Shown one piece after another: positions 41,169 to 49,574 of a stretch of DNA of 64,000 nt (positions are counted from its first letter, which is position 1; each line of letters starts with the position of its first letter). Location of the stretch: positions 372,001 through 436,000 of the forward strand of contig AUJT01000001.1 of NCBI GenBank assembly GCA_000424365.1. The letters run 5' to 3'. The notes under the pieces are model-generated. The model was not told the DNA's origin. It saw only the letters and a list, made by a program, of their open reading frames with translations, and ran no database searches. The DNA comes from Lachnospiraceae bacterium NK4A144 (GTDB lineage Bacteria; Bacillota; Clostridia; Lachnospirales; Lachnospiraceae). The position numbers were made by a program, and so were the translations under genes.

Positions 41169-41600
41169 TTATTTAATGCCAAATGCTTTAGCAATTGTTA
41201 ATATATTTTGACCATCTTTATGTTCATAATGAACTTCATCCATGGTCTGTTTGACAAGGAAGATTCCAAGTCCTCCAATTTCCCGTTCTTCTGCTGGTAA
41301 TGTAATATCAGGCTCTTTATTTTTCAACGGGTCATACGGAATCCCCTTATCTATGAAAGAGAGACTGATCTTATCAAGCTCTCTATTCATTTCAAGTTTT
41401 AAGATAACCATACCTGTTGCAGGTGCATAGGCATAACTCGCGATATTAACAAATATTTCTTCAACTGCAACATTTATCTGTTTTTGAATTTTTGACGGAC
41501 ACTTCGCATCATTAAGATGCTTATCAACAAAAAGTTGAACCGTTGGCAGATTTTCAACCTCTGCTTCCAGTTCCAGTTCATCAATATCTATACCGCACAT
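41169..41600 (-). CDS. RsbW-like anti-sigma serine kinase/ATPase
   Basis: A 143-residue GHKL ATPase of the HATPase_c_2 type. The N-box is NVAVEEIFVNIASYAY near residue 44. The G-regions are LSFIDKGIPYDPL near 83 and GGLGIFLVKQTMDEVHYE near 111. Such proteins bind a sigma factor or another partner and phosphorylate a STAS antagonist; the STAS gene follows 27 bases later. First gene of the cassette. AAAGGAAGG precedes the ATG. Confidence 0.92.
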   Translation of the reverse strand: MCGIDIDELELEAEVENLPTVQLFVDKHLNDAKCPSKIQKQINVAVEEIFVNIASYAYAPATGMVILKLEMNRELDKISLSFIDKGIPYDPLKNKEPDITLPAEEREIGGLGIFLVKQTMDEVHYEHKDGQNILTIAKAFGIK

Positions 41601-41827
41601 ACCTTCCTTTCCATAGGAACATCCTAATTAAAAATGGGAATTCAACAAAATTTCCTATAAGTCAAAAAAGTATCCAACCAAAACATACCCGATAAATATC
41701 AATAATGGTATTTATCAGATATGCCGGCTGAATACTTTCAGGTTATCTTATGTGATTTACTTATTTCGTTGATAACTCCCACTCAAACTCCCCCAAGTTA
41801 TATTGCTACGTCCAACAAAACTAAGAT
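41601..41827. other. Intergenic region with weak hairpin
   Basis: Contains GATAAATA / TATTTATC arms at about 41690-41717, which could end the cytidylate-kinase-like transcript weakly. The promoter of the partner-switching cassette should also be here, but I could not place it. No gene seen. Confidence 0.3.
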
Positions 41828-42484
41828 TTATTCTAATCCTTCAAACGATTTTTTTCCACCTGATTTTTCAAAATCTTCGATAAACTGGATAATAAGATTT
41901 ACTGTACCATCAATACCGAGAACGGATGAATCAACAGAAAGGTCATATGTACCTGTATGTCCCCATTTTCTTGAAGAATAGTAATCGTAATAACTCTTCC
42001 TCTGCTTATCCTTTTTGTTGATCATATTACGTGCTTTTTCAGGAGTCGTAATATCATCAAAACGCTTCATTATACGCTTTATCCTGGACTCTATCTTGCC
42101 GTAGATAAATATGTTCAGCACATTCGGCATATCCTGAAGAGCATAATCTGCACAACGTCCGACTATTACACAAGGACCATCCTTTGCAATATTCTTTATA
42201 GCATCAAACTGTGCCAAGAAAACCTTATGACTTACAGGCATATCCATATATGCGGAATTATTGTAGCCAAAAGAATATGTATCCATAACGAGATTATATA
42301 AAAATGAACTTGTTGGTCTCTCATCATGGTTTTCAAAGACCTCTTCGCAAAGTCCGCTTTCCTTTGCAACTCTTGCAAGCAATTCTTTGTCATAGCATTT
42401 TATGCCAAAGTGTTCTGCAAGCTTCTCGCCTATCTCACGTCCACCTGAACCGAACTCACGACCAATCGTTATAATAGTATTCAT
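41828..42484 (-). CDS. Cytidylate kinase-like family protein
   Basis: A 218-residue P-loop protein. ITIGREFGSGGREIGEKLAEHFG at the N-terminus (given here by its first 20 residues or so) is the nucleotide-binding loop of the cytidylate-kinase-like family. CVIVGRCADYAL near 115 and RIKRIMKR near 136 follow. These proteins are related to Cmk but their substrate is unproven. The chosen ATG has GGTGAG upstream; the two-codon-longer GTG is rejected. Confidence 0.85.
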   Translation of the reverse strand: MNTIITIGREFGSGGREIGEKLAEHFGIKCYDKELLARVAKESGLCEEVFENHDERPTSSFLYNLVMDTYSFGYNNSAYMDMPVSHKVFLAQFDAIKNIAKDGPCVIVGRCADYALQDMPNVLNIFIYGKIESRIKRIMKRFDDITTPEKARNMINKKDKQRKSYYDYYSSRKWGHTGTYDLSVDSSVLGIDGTVNLIIQFIEDFEKSGGKKSFEGLE

Positions 42485-42599
42485 AAGCACTCACCATGCC
42501 CTTCCTAATTTCCAAAACATCATTCCGGAAATTGATTTGTACATATTATACCATACATCGCTTGTTCTTTGTTGCCACTTTTGTACATTTTTATTCTAA

Positions 42600-43532
42600 T
42601 CAGCCTTTTCCTCGTAAACCATTAAGAATCTTCTCAAAATACTCCGGCAGCGGCGCATTTACTTCTACATACTCACCTGTTGTCGGCTGTGTGAATCCCA
42701 ATGTCATTGCGTGAAGAGTCTGGCCTTCTGTATGCCATGGCGACTTTCCACTGCTGTAAACATCATCACCAACTATCGGGTGGCCGATCTTTGCCATATG
42801 TACACGGATCTGATGCGTCCTGCCTGTTTCAAGTTCACACTCAACATACGTATGATTCTGAAACTGTTCGAGCACATGATAATGTGTAACTGCCCTCTTT
42901 CCGCCCTGCTGAACAACGGACATCTTTTTTCTGTCCTTTGGATTACGTCCGATAGGAGCATCAACAATACCGTCTTCGGATATACGTCCGTTTACGATCG
43001 CACGATAGCGGCGGGTGATCGAATGATCCTTTAACTGGGCCGCAAGTGATCGGTGGGCATTGTCATTTTTACAAATGATAAGTGATCCGGTCGTGTCACG
43101 ATCTATCCGATGCACGATACCGGGTCTTAGCACACCATTAATACCCGACAGATCACTGCAATGATACAGGATAGCATTCACAAGTGTTCCGCTGTAATGA
43201 CCGGGGGCAGGATGAACGACCATTCCCTTTGGTTTATTCACCACTATTACATCCTGATCTTCATAGAGAATAGAGAGCGGGATGTTTTCAGGCTTTATCT
43301 CAGGCGCCTCAGCCGGCGGCAGGATAAAGGAAACCTCATCATCCTCGTGTACCGCTGTTTTTGGTTTTTTAACAACTTCGGAATTGATCGTTACTCCGCC
43401 GTCGGCTATTATTTTTGAAATATAGCTTCTGGAAACGCGATCATATGCATTTGCTATGCATTTATCTACTCGCACACCGTCCTGTTCAGGTGTTACTGTA
43501 AACAGAAAAAGTTCTCCTGTTTTTTCTTCCAT
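42600..43532 (-). CDS. RluA-family 23S rRNA pseudouridine synthase (RluD-like)
   Basis: A 310-residue enzyme that isomerises uridine in RNA. The N-terminal S4 domain (RVDKCIANAYDRVSRSYISKII near residue 16) is followed by the catalytic domain with VNKPKGMVVHPAPGH near 96 and the active-site Asp in GIVHRIDRDTTG near 139. ETGRTHQIRVHM near 236 completes the family set. It is adjacent to lspA with only 3 bases between, a pairing conserved in many Gram-positives. AAAGGAAAA precedes the ATG. Confidence 0.93.
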   Translation of the reverse strand: MEEKTGELFLFTVTPEQDGVRVDKCIANAYDRVSRSYISKIIADGGVTINSEVVKKPKTAVHEDDEVSFILPPAEAPEIKPENIPLSILYEDQDVIVVNKPKGMVVHPAPGHYSGTLVNAILYHCSDLSGINGVLRPGIVHRIDRDTTGSLIICKNDNAHRSLAAQLKDHSITRRYRAIVNGRISEDGIVDAPIGRNPKDRKKMSVVQQGGKRAVTHYHVLEQFQNHTYVECELETGRTHQIRVHMAKIGHPIVGDDVYSSGKSPWHTEGQTLHAMTLGFTQPTTGEYVEVNAPLPEYFEKILNGLRGKG

Positions 43533-43535
43533 GTA

Positions 43536-44117
43536 TTACTTTTCCTTCTTTGAAGTTTTTTCAGCTTCTTCTTTCTCAGCCTCAGTAAGGAATGATGAGT
43601 GGATCTTGAATTTTCGTGCTTTTTTAAGATCCAGATCGTCGTCCTTATAGACAAAAAGAAATAGAACAACAAGCGCAGCGGCAGATACGGTCACATACAT
43701 ATCAGCCACATTAAATATCGGAAAATTGATGCAGATAACATATATGAAATCCACAACATAATTAAGATTTACCCTGTCGATCATATTTCCGGCAGCTCCG
43801 GCTGTCATAAGGCAAAGAAAGAATCTGAGAATACGATATTTCTTTGTAGCAGGGATAAGGAAAAGGAGTACCAGCATCGCCAGTATAAAAACTCCTCCTA
43901 TGATCACGAAAAAGAGTTTCTGATTCTGCAGCATTCCAAATGCCGCCCCTCTGTTTTCCAGATACTCCAAAACCAGATATCCGGGAACTATCTGAACCGG
44001 CGCATTACCCATGAGATTTGAGACAGCCATCTGTTTTGTAAACTGGTCAAGCCACACAAGTGCTCCCATAAAGATCATGTCCAAGATAAAAAATAATATG
44101 TTATGTGGTTTTTTCAT
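43536..44117 (-). CDS. lspA: Lipoprotein signal peptidase II
   Basis: Cleaves the signal peptide of prolipoproteins at the membrane. Four membrane helices are visible in the first ~165 residues, with LDQFTKQMA near 25, ENRGAAFGML near 54, and the two catalytic Asp in AAGNMIDRV near 112 and NVADMYVT near 136. The 193 residues include a charged, Lys/Glu-rich tail longer than usual. It serves the many lipoproteins in this window. Co-transcribed with the pseudouridine synthase gene. Confidence 0.95.
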   Translation of the reverse strand: MKKPHNILFFILDMIFMGALVWLDQFTKQMAVSNLMGNAPVQIVPGYLVLEYLENRGAAFGMLQNQKLFFVIIGGVFILAMLVLLFLIPATKKYRILRFFLCLMTAGAAGNMIDRVNLNYVVDFIYVICINFPIFNVADMYVTVSAAALVVLFLFVYKDDDLDLKKARKFKIHSSFLTEAEKEEAEKTSKKEK

Positions 44118-44127
44118 TTTACATCCC

Positions 44128-45231
44128 TCAATCTAATTTGATTATCATATTCTGCAATGCATCGAGCATTTCTTCATCTGTAACCGTCGTATCGATGACA
44201 GCCTTGCCCGGCTTTTTAAGCAGGATAAACTTAACCTTTTTTCCGTCCATTTTTTTGTCGGACTTTGATATTTCCAAAATCTTATTTACATCTGCATCAT
44301 CTGGGAGCGTTATCGGAAGACCGAACGGTACAAACATATCACGGATCTCATAAAATTCCATATCACTGAGATTCCCCCTCTTATATGAGATCCATGCTGC
44401 TGCGATAGATCCAAGCGCCACGCACTCTCCATGAGTAAATGAGAAATTCATATATTTCTCAATCGCATGTCCGAGCGTATGACCAAAGTTAAGGACCGCA
44501 CGAACGCCCTGCTCAGTGGGGTCCTCCTCAACAACAGCCGCCTTTATCTCACAGCTCCTTGCTATCATATGTTCAAGCACTTCCGGTTCTCTGTCTGTGA
44601 TCTCATTGAAATTATTTACGAGCCAGCTGTAATACTCCTCATCACGAATAAGACCATGCTTTAATATTTCTCCCATTCCGGAAGAAAACTCACGTCCGGG
44701 AAGAGTCTTTAACACAGACATGTTCATATATACCAGAGACGGCTGATGAAAGGCACCAACCATATTTTTGTAGGCATCAAAGTCTACACCTGTCTTTCCA
44801 CCTATGGAGCTGTCTGTCTGAGACAAAAGAGTGGTCGGAACCTGGATAAACTTTATCCCTCTAAGATAGACCGATGATGCAAATCCTGCAAGATCACCAA
44901 CCACACCACCACCAAGTGCAATTATGAAATCCTTACGGTCAAAGTGAGATGAAATGAGCTTTACAAGTACAGTTCTTACTGTATTAAGCGTTTTATTTTC
45001 CTCACCGGCCGGAATCTGCATTGCATATACTTCACTAAATACAGGAGTGATCTTTTCCGTAACTTCCTGTAAATACAATGGTCCTACATTTGAATCCGTG
45101 ACGATCAGGCACTTTCGTCCCTCAACCGGAAGCTTGGATATTTCTTCCGCAAGCTTCTCAAAATCAGATTCGATCACTATTTCATATGCATCACCTGATA
45201 CGGTTTTTGCAACGTTGACTCTCTCAGACAT
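44128..45231 (-). CDS. aroB: 3-dehydroquinate synthase
   Basis: Second step of the shikimate pathway, forming 3-dehydroquinate. The 367-residue length fits. NAD- and metal-binding motifs are ALGGGVVGDLAGFAS near 104, QVPTTLLSQTDSSIGGKTGVD near 131 (given in part) and the zinc-ligand segment NFGHTLGHAIE near 248. AAAGGA precedes the ATG. It sits 10 bases before lspA and likely shares its transcript, though the functions are unrelated. Confidence 0.96.
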   Translation of the reverse strand: MSERVNVAKTVSGDAYEIVIESDFEKLAEEISKLPVEGRKCLIVTDSNVGPLYLQEVTEKITPVFSEVYAMQIPAGEENKTLNTVRTVLVKLISSHFDRKDFIIALGGGVVGDLAGFASSVYLRGIKFIQVPTTLLSQTDSSIGGKTGVDFDAYKNMVGAFHQPSLVYMNMSVLKTLPGREFSSGMGEILKHGLIRDEEYYSWLVNNFNEITDREPEVLEHMIARSCEIKAAVVEEDPTEQGVRAVLNFGHTLGHAIEKYMNFSFTHGECVALGSIAAAWISYKRGNLSDMEFYEIRDMFVPFGLPITLPDDADVNKILEISKSDKKMDGKKVKFILLKKPGKAVIDTTVTDEEMLDALQNMIIKLD

Positions 45232-45257
45232 TTGAATATCCTTTCACGCTCTTTTGC

Positions 45258-45290
45258 CGAAAAAAGGCGGGGCTTTACGGCCCCGCCTTA
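45258..45290 (-). terminator. Intrinsic terminator after sepF
   Basis: Minus-strand AAGGCGGGGC pairs with GCCCCGCCTT around a 6-base loop, followed by TTTT. It separates sepF from aroB. Confidence 0.88.
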
Positions 45291-45311
45291 ACAGCGATTA
45301 CATTAACTGAA

Positions 45312-45821
45312 TTACATTCTGCCAACTACTGCCTGTAAATCAAAAGCTTCCTGCATTACATCGCCCTGATTTTCTCCGGAAAGCTCTACACTTCTGGGAG
45401 CTATAACAAAGATATAATTTGATATCTTCAAAATGTGTCCCTTAAGTGCATAGCAGGCACCGGATACCTGATCGATGATCTTCTGTGCAAGATCCTCATT
45501 GATTCCCTCAAGATTAAGTACAACCGTTCTATCTGAAAGAAGAGCATCCATGATATCGCATGATTCATCTGCTGTCTTAGGCTTAAACATGCAGATCTCA
45601 CGATCACTGCTGTCAGATCTCTTTCTTGCCTGACGTATCGGCATGATCTTGCTCTTGGAACTTCTCGGTTCCTCTTCCTTTATTTCATCCTTTTTTGAGA
45701 AAAAACGTCTGGGCTGTGCAGGCTCTTCATCCTCATCATAGAATTCATCATCATCGTAATCGTAATCTTCGTCCTCATCTTCAATATTCATTGCATGAAC
45801 AAGCTTGTCTAATAATCCCAT
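45312..45821 (-). CDS. sepF: Cell division protein SepF
   Basis: SepF binds FtsZ filaments and anchors them at the septum. The N-terminus MGLLDKLVHAMNI is the membrane-binding amphipathic helix. A strongly acidic linker follows (EDEDYDYDDDEFYDEDEE region, 16-35) and then the compact domain with DRTVVLNLEGIN near 96 and ISNYIFVIAP near 132. The 169 residues are typical. It follows yggS by 53 bases, the same pairing as in Bacillus and Clostridia. GAGGG precedes the ATG. Confidence 0.94.
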   Translation of the reverse strand: MGLLDKLVHAMNIEDEDEDYDYDDDEFYDEDEEPAQPRRFFSKKDEIKEEEPRSSKSKIMPIRQARKRSDSSDREICMFKPKTADESCDIMDALLSDRTVVLNLEGINEDLAQKIIDQVSGACYALKGHILKISNYIFVIAPRSVELSGENQGDVMQEAFDLQAVVGRM

Positions 45822-45874
45822 ACTTTTTCCCTCCTCGAAGCTCTTGTCACACCGGTGGGTCTTTTCCTGCCGGC

Positions 45875-46585
45875 TCAGATTCTGTAGTTACGTACGCCAA
45901 AAATACCGGTCCCAACACGAACCATTGTAGCGCCCTCTTCAATCGCTACCTGATAATCCCCAGTCATGCCCATTGACAATACGCTCATGTCAATATTATG
46001 ACCTTTATCCAAATTTATGTCAACAGCTTTCTGTCGCATCTTAGCAAAAAAATGTCTATTATCTTCGGGATTTTCCACGTTCGGAGCAATACACATAAGT
46101 CCATGTACAGAAATATTTGGTAAACTGATTATTTTGTCAACCAGTTCTGTCACCTTATCATATGGTATACCAAATTTTGTCTCCTCATCACCGATATTGA
46201 TCTCCACAAGGATATTTGCCGTACAGTTTTTCTTTACCGCCTGCTTACTTATTTCCTGAGCAAGTTCATATGAATCAACTCCATGGATCAGATAAGCCTT
46301 GTCAACAATATACTTAACCTTGTTTCTCTGCAGATGTCCTATCATATGCCAGTGAATATCTTTTGGCATCTGCTCGTACTTATCAACGAGCTCCTGCACT
46401 TTATTTTCGCCAAATTCACGTATCCCGGCATTATAGGCATCCATTAAGAGCGATACCGGTTTCGTCTTGCTGACTGCGATAAGAGTTACTTCACTCCTGT
46501 CGCGCCCGGCTTTTTCACAGGCTGACTGAATATTACTTTCAGTCAGTCTGAGGTTCTCGACTACATTTACTGCTTCGTCACTCAT
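45875..46585 (-). CDS. yggS: Pyridoxal-phosphate homeostasis protein YggS
   Basis: A 236-residue single-domain PLP-binding protein of the YggS/PROSC family. The PLP lysine lies in LIAVSKTKP near residue 38; GENKVQEL near 61, WHMIGHLQRNKVK near 80 and LSMGMTGDYQVAIEEGATMVR near 205 (in part) are also diagnostic. It buffers PLP and affects amino-acid metabolism. Located directly upstream of sepF in a conserved division-gene neighbourhood. AAGAGG precedes the ATG. Confidence 0.95.
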   Translation of the reverse strand: MSDEAVNVVENLRLTESNIQSACEKAGRDRSEVTLIAVSKTKPVSLLMDAYNAGIREFGENKVQELVDKYEQMPKDIHWHMIGHLQRNKVKYIVDKAYLIHGVDSYELAQEISKQAVKKNCTANILVEINIGDEETKFGIPYDKVTELVDKIISLPNISVHGLMCIAPNVENPEDNRHFFAKMRQKAVDINLDKGHNIDMSVLSMGMTGDYQVAIEEGATMVRVGTGIFGVRNYRI

Positions 46586-46959
46586 GTCAAGTCCTCTTTT
46601 CTGATCCTGCGGTGTTGTTGATCGATCTTTTGCTCATTATTGATGACACGGTTTCCAAATATTGAGTTACTGTTCACTCGCTTCCAGCTCGCTCACGTAA
46701 CGGATTTTGCCAATTAAATCGCCTACGGCGATGGGCAAAATCCAATGGCTTTTCATCTTTCTTGGTCGTAAACTCCGCAGCGTAGTGCTCCGTTTACGTG
46801 TGAACTGTTACAATATTGATCACTCTTATTCAGGCACATTCAGATTAATATTGTTCACCTGTCATCATCATATTGTTATACCGCATTTTTTTGTTTAATA
46901 CCACAAATTTTTGTTAAAGTAGTTATGAATACTTTCTTAAGATGCGGGTCTGTTCCGGT
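46586..46959. other. Intergenic region containing an inverted MITE
   Basis: Separates yggS from the HlyD-like gene. Apart from the MITE at 46666-46811, I see only AT-rich sequence, which must hold the yggS/sepF promoter. Confidence 0.5.
46666..46811 (-). mobile_element. MITE copy 4, 146 bp, target duplication AATATTGA
   Basis: Inverted relative to the other copies. Ends GTTACTGTTCA and TGAACTGTTAC are flanked on both sides by AATATTGA. The central hairpin GGATTTTGCC / GGCAAAATCC is intact. Sequence is almost identical to copy 2, suggesting recent movement. Confidence 0.9.
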
Positions 46960-48525
46960 TTATCTCACCTGTTCAAATACCAGATCATCATCGTTTACGC
47001 TTTCACCATCAAGCACGATATGGTCATAAACCCTCAATCCATATGCTGTTCCGGATTCGACGATTGAATACTCTTTATTTGAACACTTTACATCAACCTT
47101 TGCAAAGTCAGCATATCCGTTATTCATATTGTATACTCCGTGAAGTTTATCTTTTGAGCTCACCGTAAAGGTTTCCTCAGAATCCGGTTTCAGCAATATA
47201 TCTCCCGAATTAAAGACAGAGGTATCTATATATACCTGACCATCTTTTTTGTTATAAACTTCCGCTTCTACAAATTCAACGCTCTTTGAACCGTTTTCCA
47301 GATATGTTTCACGCATAAAACCATCTGCATCCGAATCTCCGCCCTTTGTCAGGAATTCCTCGGGGATCAGGTAAAATTCACGTGCAACAATAGATGAATT
47401 CGGTATCTTGAGTCCCGTCGTTGTATCTGTTAAAAGTTCCACATCTATATAGCGATCCGTTGCAAAAGTCAGCATTGAGTTGGTAAATGACAATTGCAGG
47501 TATCTGCCATCCTCATTTGTGAGGAATGTCATCTTTGCCCAGCTGGTAAGATTATTCTTAAGGAAACGGACATTGACGTAATCTCCATCCGTCAGCTTAT
47601 CTTCCCAGTCATCGTTAAAGGGCACTACGATCGACCAGTTTTCGTCCGTTACGAGTTTATACGCATCTTCACCTTCTGTAACAACCGAGTGTTCATCATG
47701 AATAGTCCTCTGATGCTTCTCCTCGTCAAAGGTATCCTTGTTTACTTCGGACGGAGACAGATTCTCCAGCCCATCAGTTCCGTACACGACAATACCGCTG
47801 TTTGAAGTATATCCCATGGCAACCGATCTGCCCATTGCCTCGTTTCCGGAAAGTGTCTGAAGAACAGCCATTACATTAGCATTTTTTAATCTGGCAACGA
47901 GACCGTTCAAAGAATACTTAAAGTCATATACCGATCTGAAATCAGAGTCATCAAAATTTTTCTGATGATTTTCAATCTCTGTTCTAAGCTCTGTCATATC
48001 ATTATCTGTAAAATTGCTGCTTACAGTATTCGACTCATTCAAAAGATCTGACAGCTGTCCGCTTTCATCTACAGAATAAACCAATGCTCCGTTTGACACT
48101 TTCTCCGCCTCACGGGCATAGTAATTCATATAACCGTTTGCAGTGGTCTTATACACTTCCTCAGCGCGTACTGCTACCCCTCTGGCCGTCGTATTTACCG
48201 CTAGAGATCCTAGTTTTACTTCATACCCTGTGATTGGTGTCGTACGAAAGTACATAGACAGATAAAAGACAATATACACGAAAATCCCGATAAAAATAAA
48301 CATTCCGAGATTAATATGGTGCAACTGGTGTTTATGATATCTGACGACCTTTTTTTGTTTCGGTCTGGTCTTTACTCTGCGTTTACGCCTGGTCTTTACA
48401 GAGGACCTTGTTCCCTTAGTGCTTCTGTTTTCCCTCATCCGGACAGAACGCTTACGGCTCATATTTTCAGAACGCTTGCGTCCCATATTTTTTCTTTTGA
48501 TCTTACTTCTTTTTCCTCTGTTCAA
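46960..48525 (-). CDS. HlyD-family membrane-fusion-type protein with long basic tail
   Basis: A 521-residue single-pass membrane protein. The first ~72 residues are extremely rich in Arg/Lys, followed by one helix (about 75-93) and an extracytoplasmic region. That region begins like a HlyD adaptor (VKLGSLAVNTTARGVAVRAEEVYKTTANGY). A coiled-coil segment near 175-210 and an adaptor-type beta domain follow. No transporter partner is adjacent. The gene is a usual neighbour of yggS/sepF in Clostridia, so a cell-division or envelope role is possible. Start is TTG, 8 bases after AGGGG; an ATG 13 codons in is an alternative with poorer spacing. Confidence 0.7.
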   Translation of the reverse strand: MNRGKRSKIKRKNMGRKRSENMSRKRSVRMRENRSTKGTRSSVKTRRKRRVKTRPKQKKVVRYHKHQLHHINLGMFIFIGIFVYIVFYLSMYFRTTPITGYEVKLGSLAVNTTARGVAVRAEEVYKTTANGYMNYYAREAEKVSNGALVYSVDESGQLSDLLNESNTVSSNFTDNDMTELRTEIENHQKNFDDSDFRSVYDFKYSLNGLVARLKNANVMAVLQTLSGNEAMGRSVAMGYTSNSGIVVYGTDGLENLSPSEVNKDTFDEEKHQRTIHDEHSVVTEGEDAYKLVTDENWSIVVPFNDDWEDKLTDGDYVNVRFLKNNLTSWAKMTFLTNEDGRYLQLSFTNSMLTFATDRYIDVELLTDTTTGLKIPNSSIVAREFYLIPEEFLTKGGDSDADGFMRETYLENGSKSVEFVEAEVYNKKDGQVYIDTSVFNSGDILLKPDSEETFTVSSKDKLHGVYNMNNGYADFAKVDVKCSNKEYSIVESGTAYGLRVYDHIVLDGESVNDDDLVFEQVR

Positions 48526-48671
48526 GCGAAAACCCCTGCGTACCCGGATATAAATTTAATCCTGTTTTTAATATTTGTATCTTTTAACATGATACCATGG
48601 TCTAAGAGTCCAATGAACTTTTGACCCTGCCATCATAATACCATTTTTTGCTCATAACTAATAGAACAAAA

Positions 48672-48870
48672 GATGTAAGGGTCAAAAGTAAATTTTTAGT
48701 TACAGTTCAGACGTAAACGAAGCATTTACTGCGGAGTTTACGACCAAGAACGATGAAAAGCCATTGGATTTTGCCCATCGCCGAAGGCGATTTAATTGGC
48801 AAAATCCGTTACGTGAGCGAGCTGTAAGCGAGTGAACTGTAACAATTTTTAACCTTTTGACCCTGACATC
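48672..48870. repeat. GATGTAAGGGTC palindrome cassette carrying a MITE
   Basis: Outer arms GATGTAAGGGTCAAAAG and CTTTTGACCCTGACATC bound the element. Removing the MITE and one copy of its 8-base duplication restores a ~46-base palindrome like the empty copy at 15613. The palindrome therefore predates the insertion. Confidence 0.8.
48699..48843 (+). mobile_element. MITE copy 5, 145 bp, target duplication AATTTTTA
   Basis: Ends GTTACAGTTCA and TGAACTGTAAC. AATTTTTA is repeated on both sides. Central hairpin GGATTTTGCC / GGCAAAATCC intact. It is inserted near the centre of a palindrome of the other repeat family. Confidence 0.9.
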
Positions 48871-48885
48871 AACAAAATACATTAC

Positions 48886-48928
48886 AAAGGGCTGACACTG
48901 ATCTTATCACTATCGTGTCAGCCCTTTT
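48886..48928 (-). terminator. Hairpin after the small P-loop gene
   Basis: AGGGCTGACAC and GTGTCAGCCCT arms form an 11-bp stem with a ~17-base loop. On the minus strand it is followed only by TTGTAA; the T-run is better on the plus strand. Probably the terminator of the gene to its right. Confidence 0.55.
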
Positions 48929-48979
48929 TATGTTCTTTTTTACGATCGGCACCGATATCTTGCGGATCCGACGGAGACT

Positions 48980-49408
48980 TTAGAGTGCAACAAGCACCTT
49001 TTCCTGCAGATCAGCTGGGAGCTGCTCCTTAGTCATAGAAAGGCTCACAGTGATCTTTACATCGGATTTATTACTGAGCTCCTCAATCTTTCTAAGAGAT
49101 TCAGCAACTTCATCTTTATCTTTATCTTTTTGATACGAAACAAGGAGGAAACGGTCTATGAACAAATCTTCAAGATCGTGGTCGGCAGACATGATACCAC
49201 TAATAAAACCTTTGAATTCATCAGGACTTGAAATGCCATAATCAGAACTGTTGATAAGTCGTACTGTATTCTTGACTTCATAAATATGAGACATATCCTT
49301 GTCAATGAATACGACATTACCCTTTGCGGAAGCGGCTGCTTCACCCACTTTCTCCAGAAGTACCTTTGTTTTGCCCTTACCCTTTTCTCCGACAATTAAC
49401 TGAATCAT
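48980..49408 (-). CDS. Small P-loop protein, unknown function
   Basis: A 142-residue protein starting MIQLIVGEKGKGKTKVLLEK, a Walker A motif (GEKGKGKT) at residues 7-14. VVFIDKD near 32 follows, and a Walker-B-like hydrophobic strand DLEDLFIDRFLLVSY lies near 82. Length is too short for a full ATPase with partners. The start is the ATG 8 bases after AAGGAGG; nine codons upstream are rejected. Standalone gene with its own hairpin. Twitching-motility or RecA-like relationships are possible but not shown. Confidence 0.7.
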   Translation of the reverse strand: MIQLIVGEKGKGKTKVLLEKVGEAAASAKGNVVFIDKDMSHIYEVKNTVRLINSSDYGISSPDEFKGFISGIMSADHDLEDLFIDRFLLVSYQKDKDKDEVAESLRKIEELSNKSDVKITVSLSMTKEQLPADLQEKVLVAL

Positions 49409-49574
49409 AGTTGTGTCCTCCTTCTCATTATGCATTTATAACTGTAGTGACAGATCTTATCCCTTGTATAGTGATGTGATTTTTCACAAAAAACCTGTAT
49501 TAGAAGGAAATTTTTACTACAGTTTGCCTAATTGAATTATATAATAAACAAGCAGAAAGCACAACTATGAGTTT

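Larger units (their letters stand above)
48526..48979. other. Intergenic region with palindrome arm, cassette and MITE
   Basis: Holds a lone palindrome arm (CTTTTGACCCTGCCATC, about 48618-48634), the palindrome cassette with its inserted MITE (48672-48870) and a terminator. No gene seen. Confidence 0.6.

Noticed and set aside
48700-48882. 60-codon minus-strand frame over MITE copy 5
   Set aside because: It is repeat sequence read in reverse, with no ribosome binding site.
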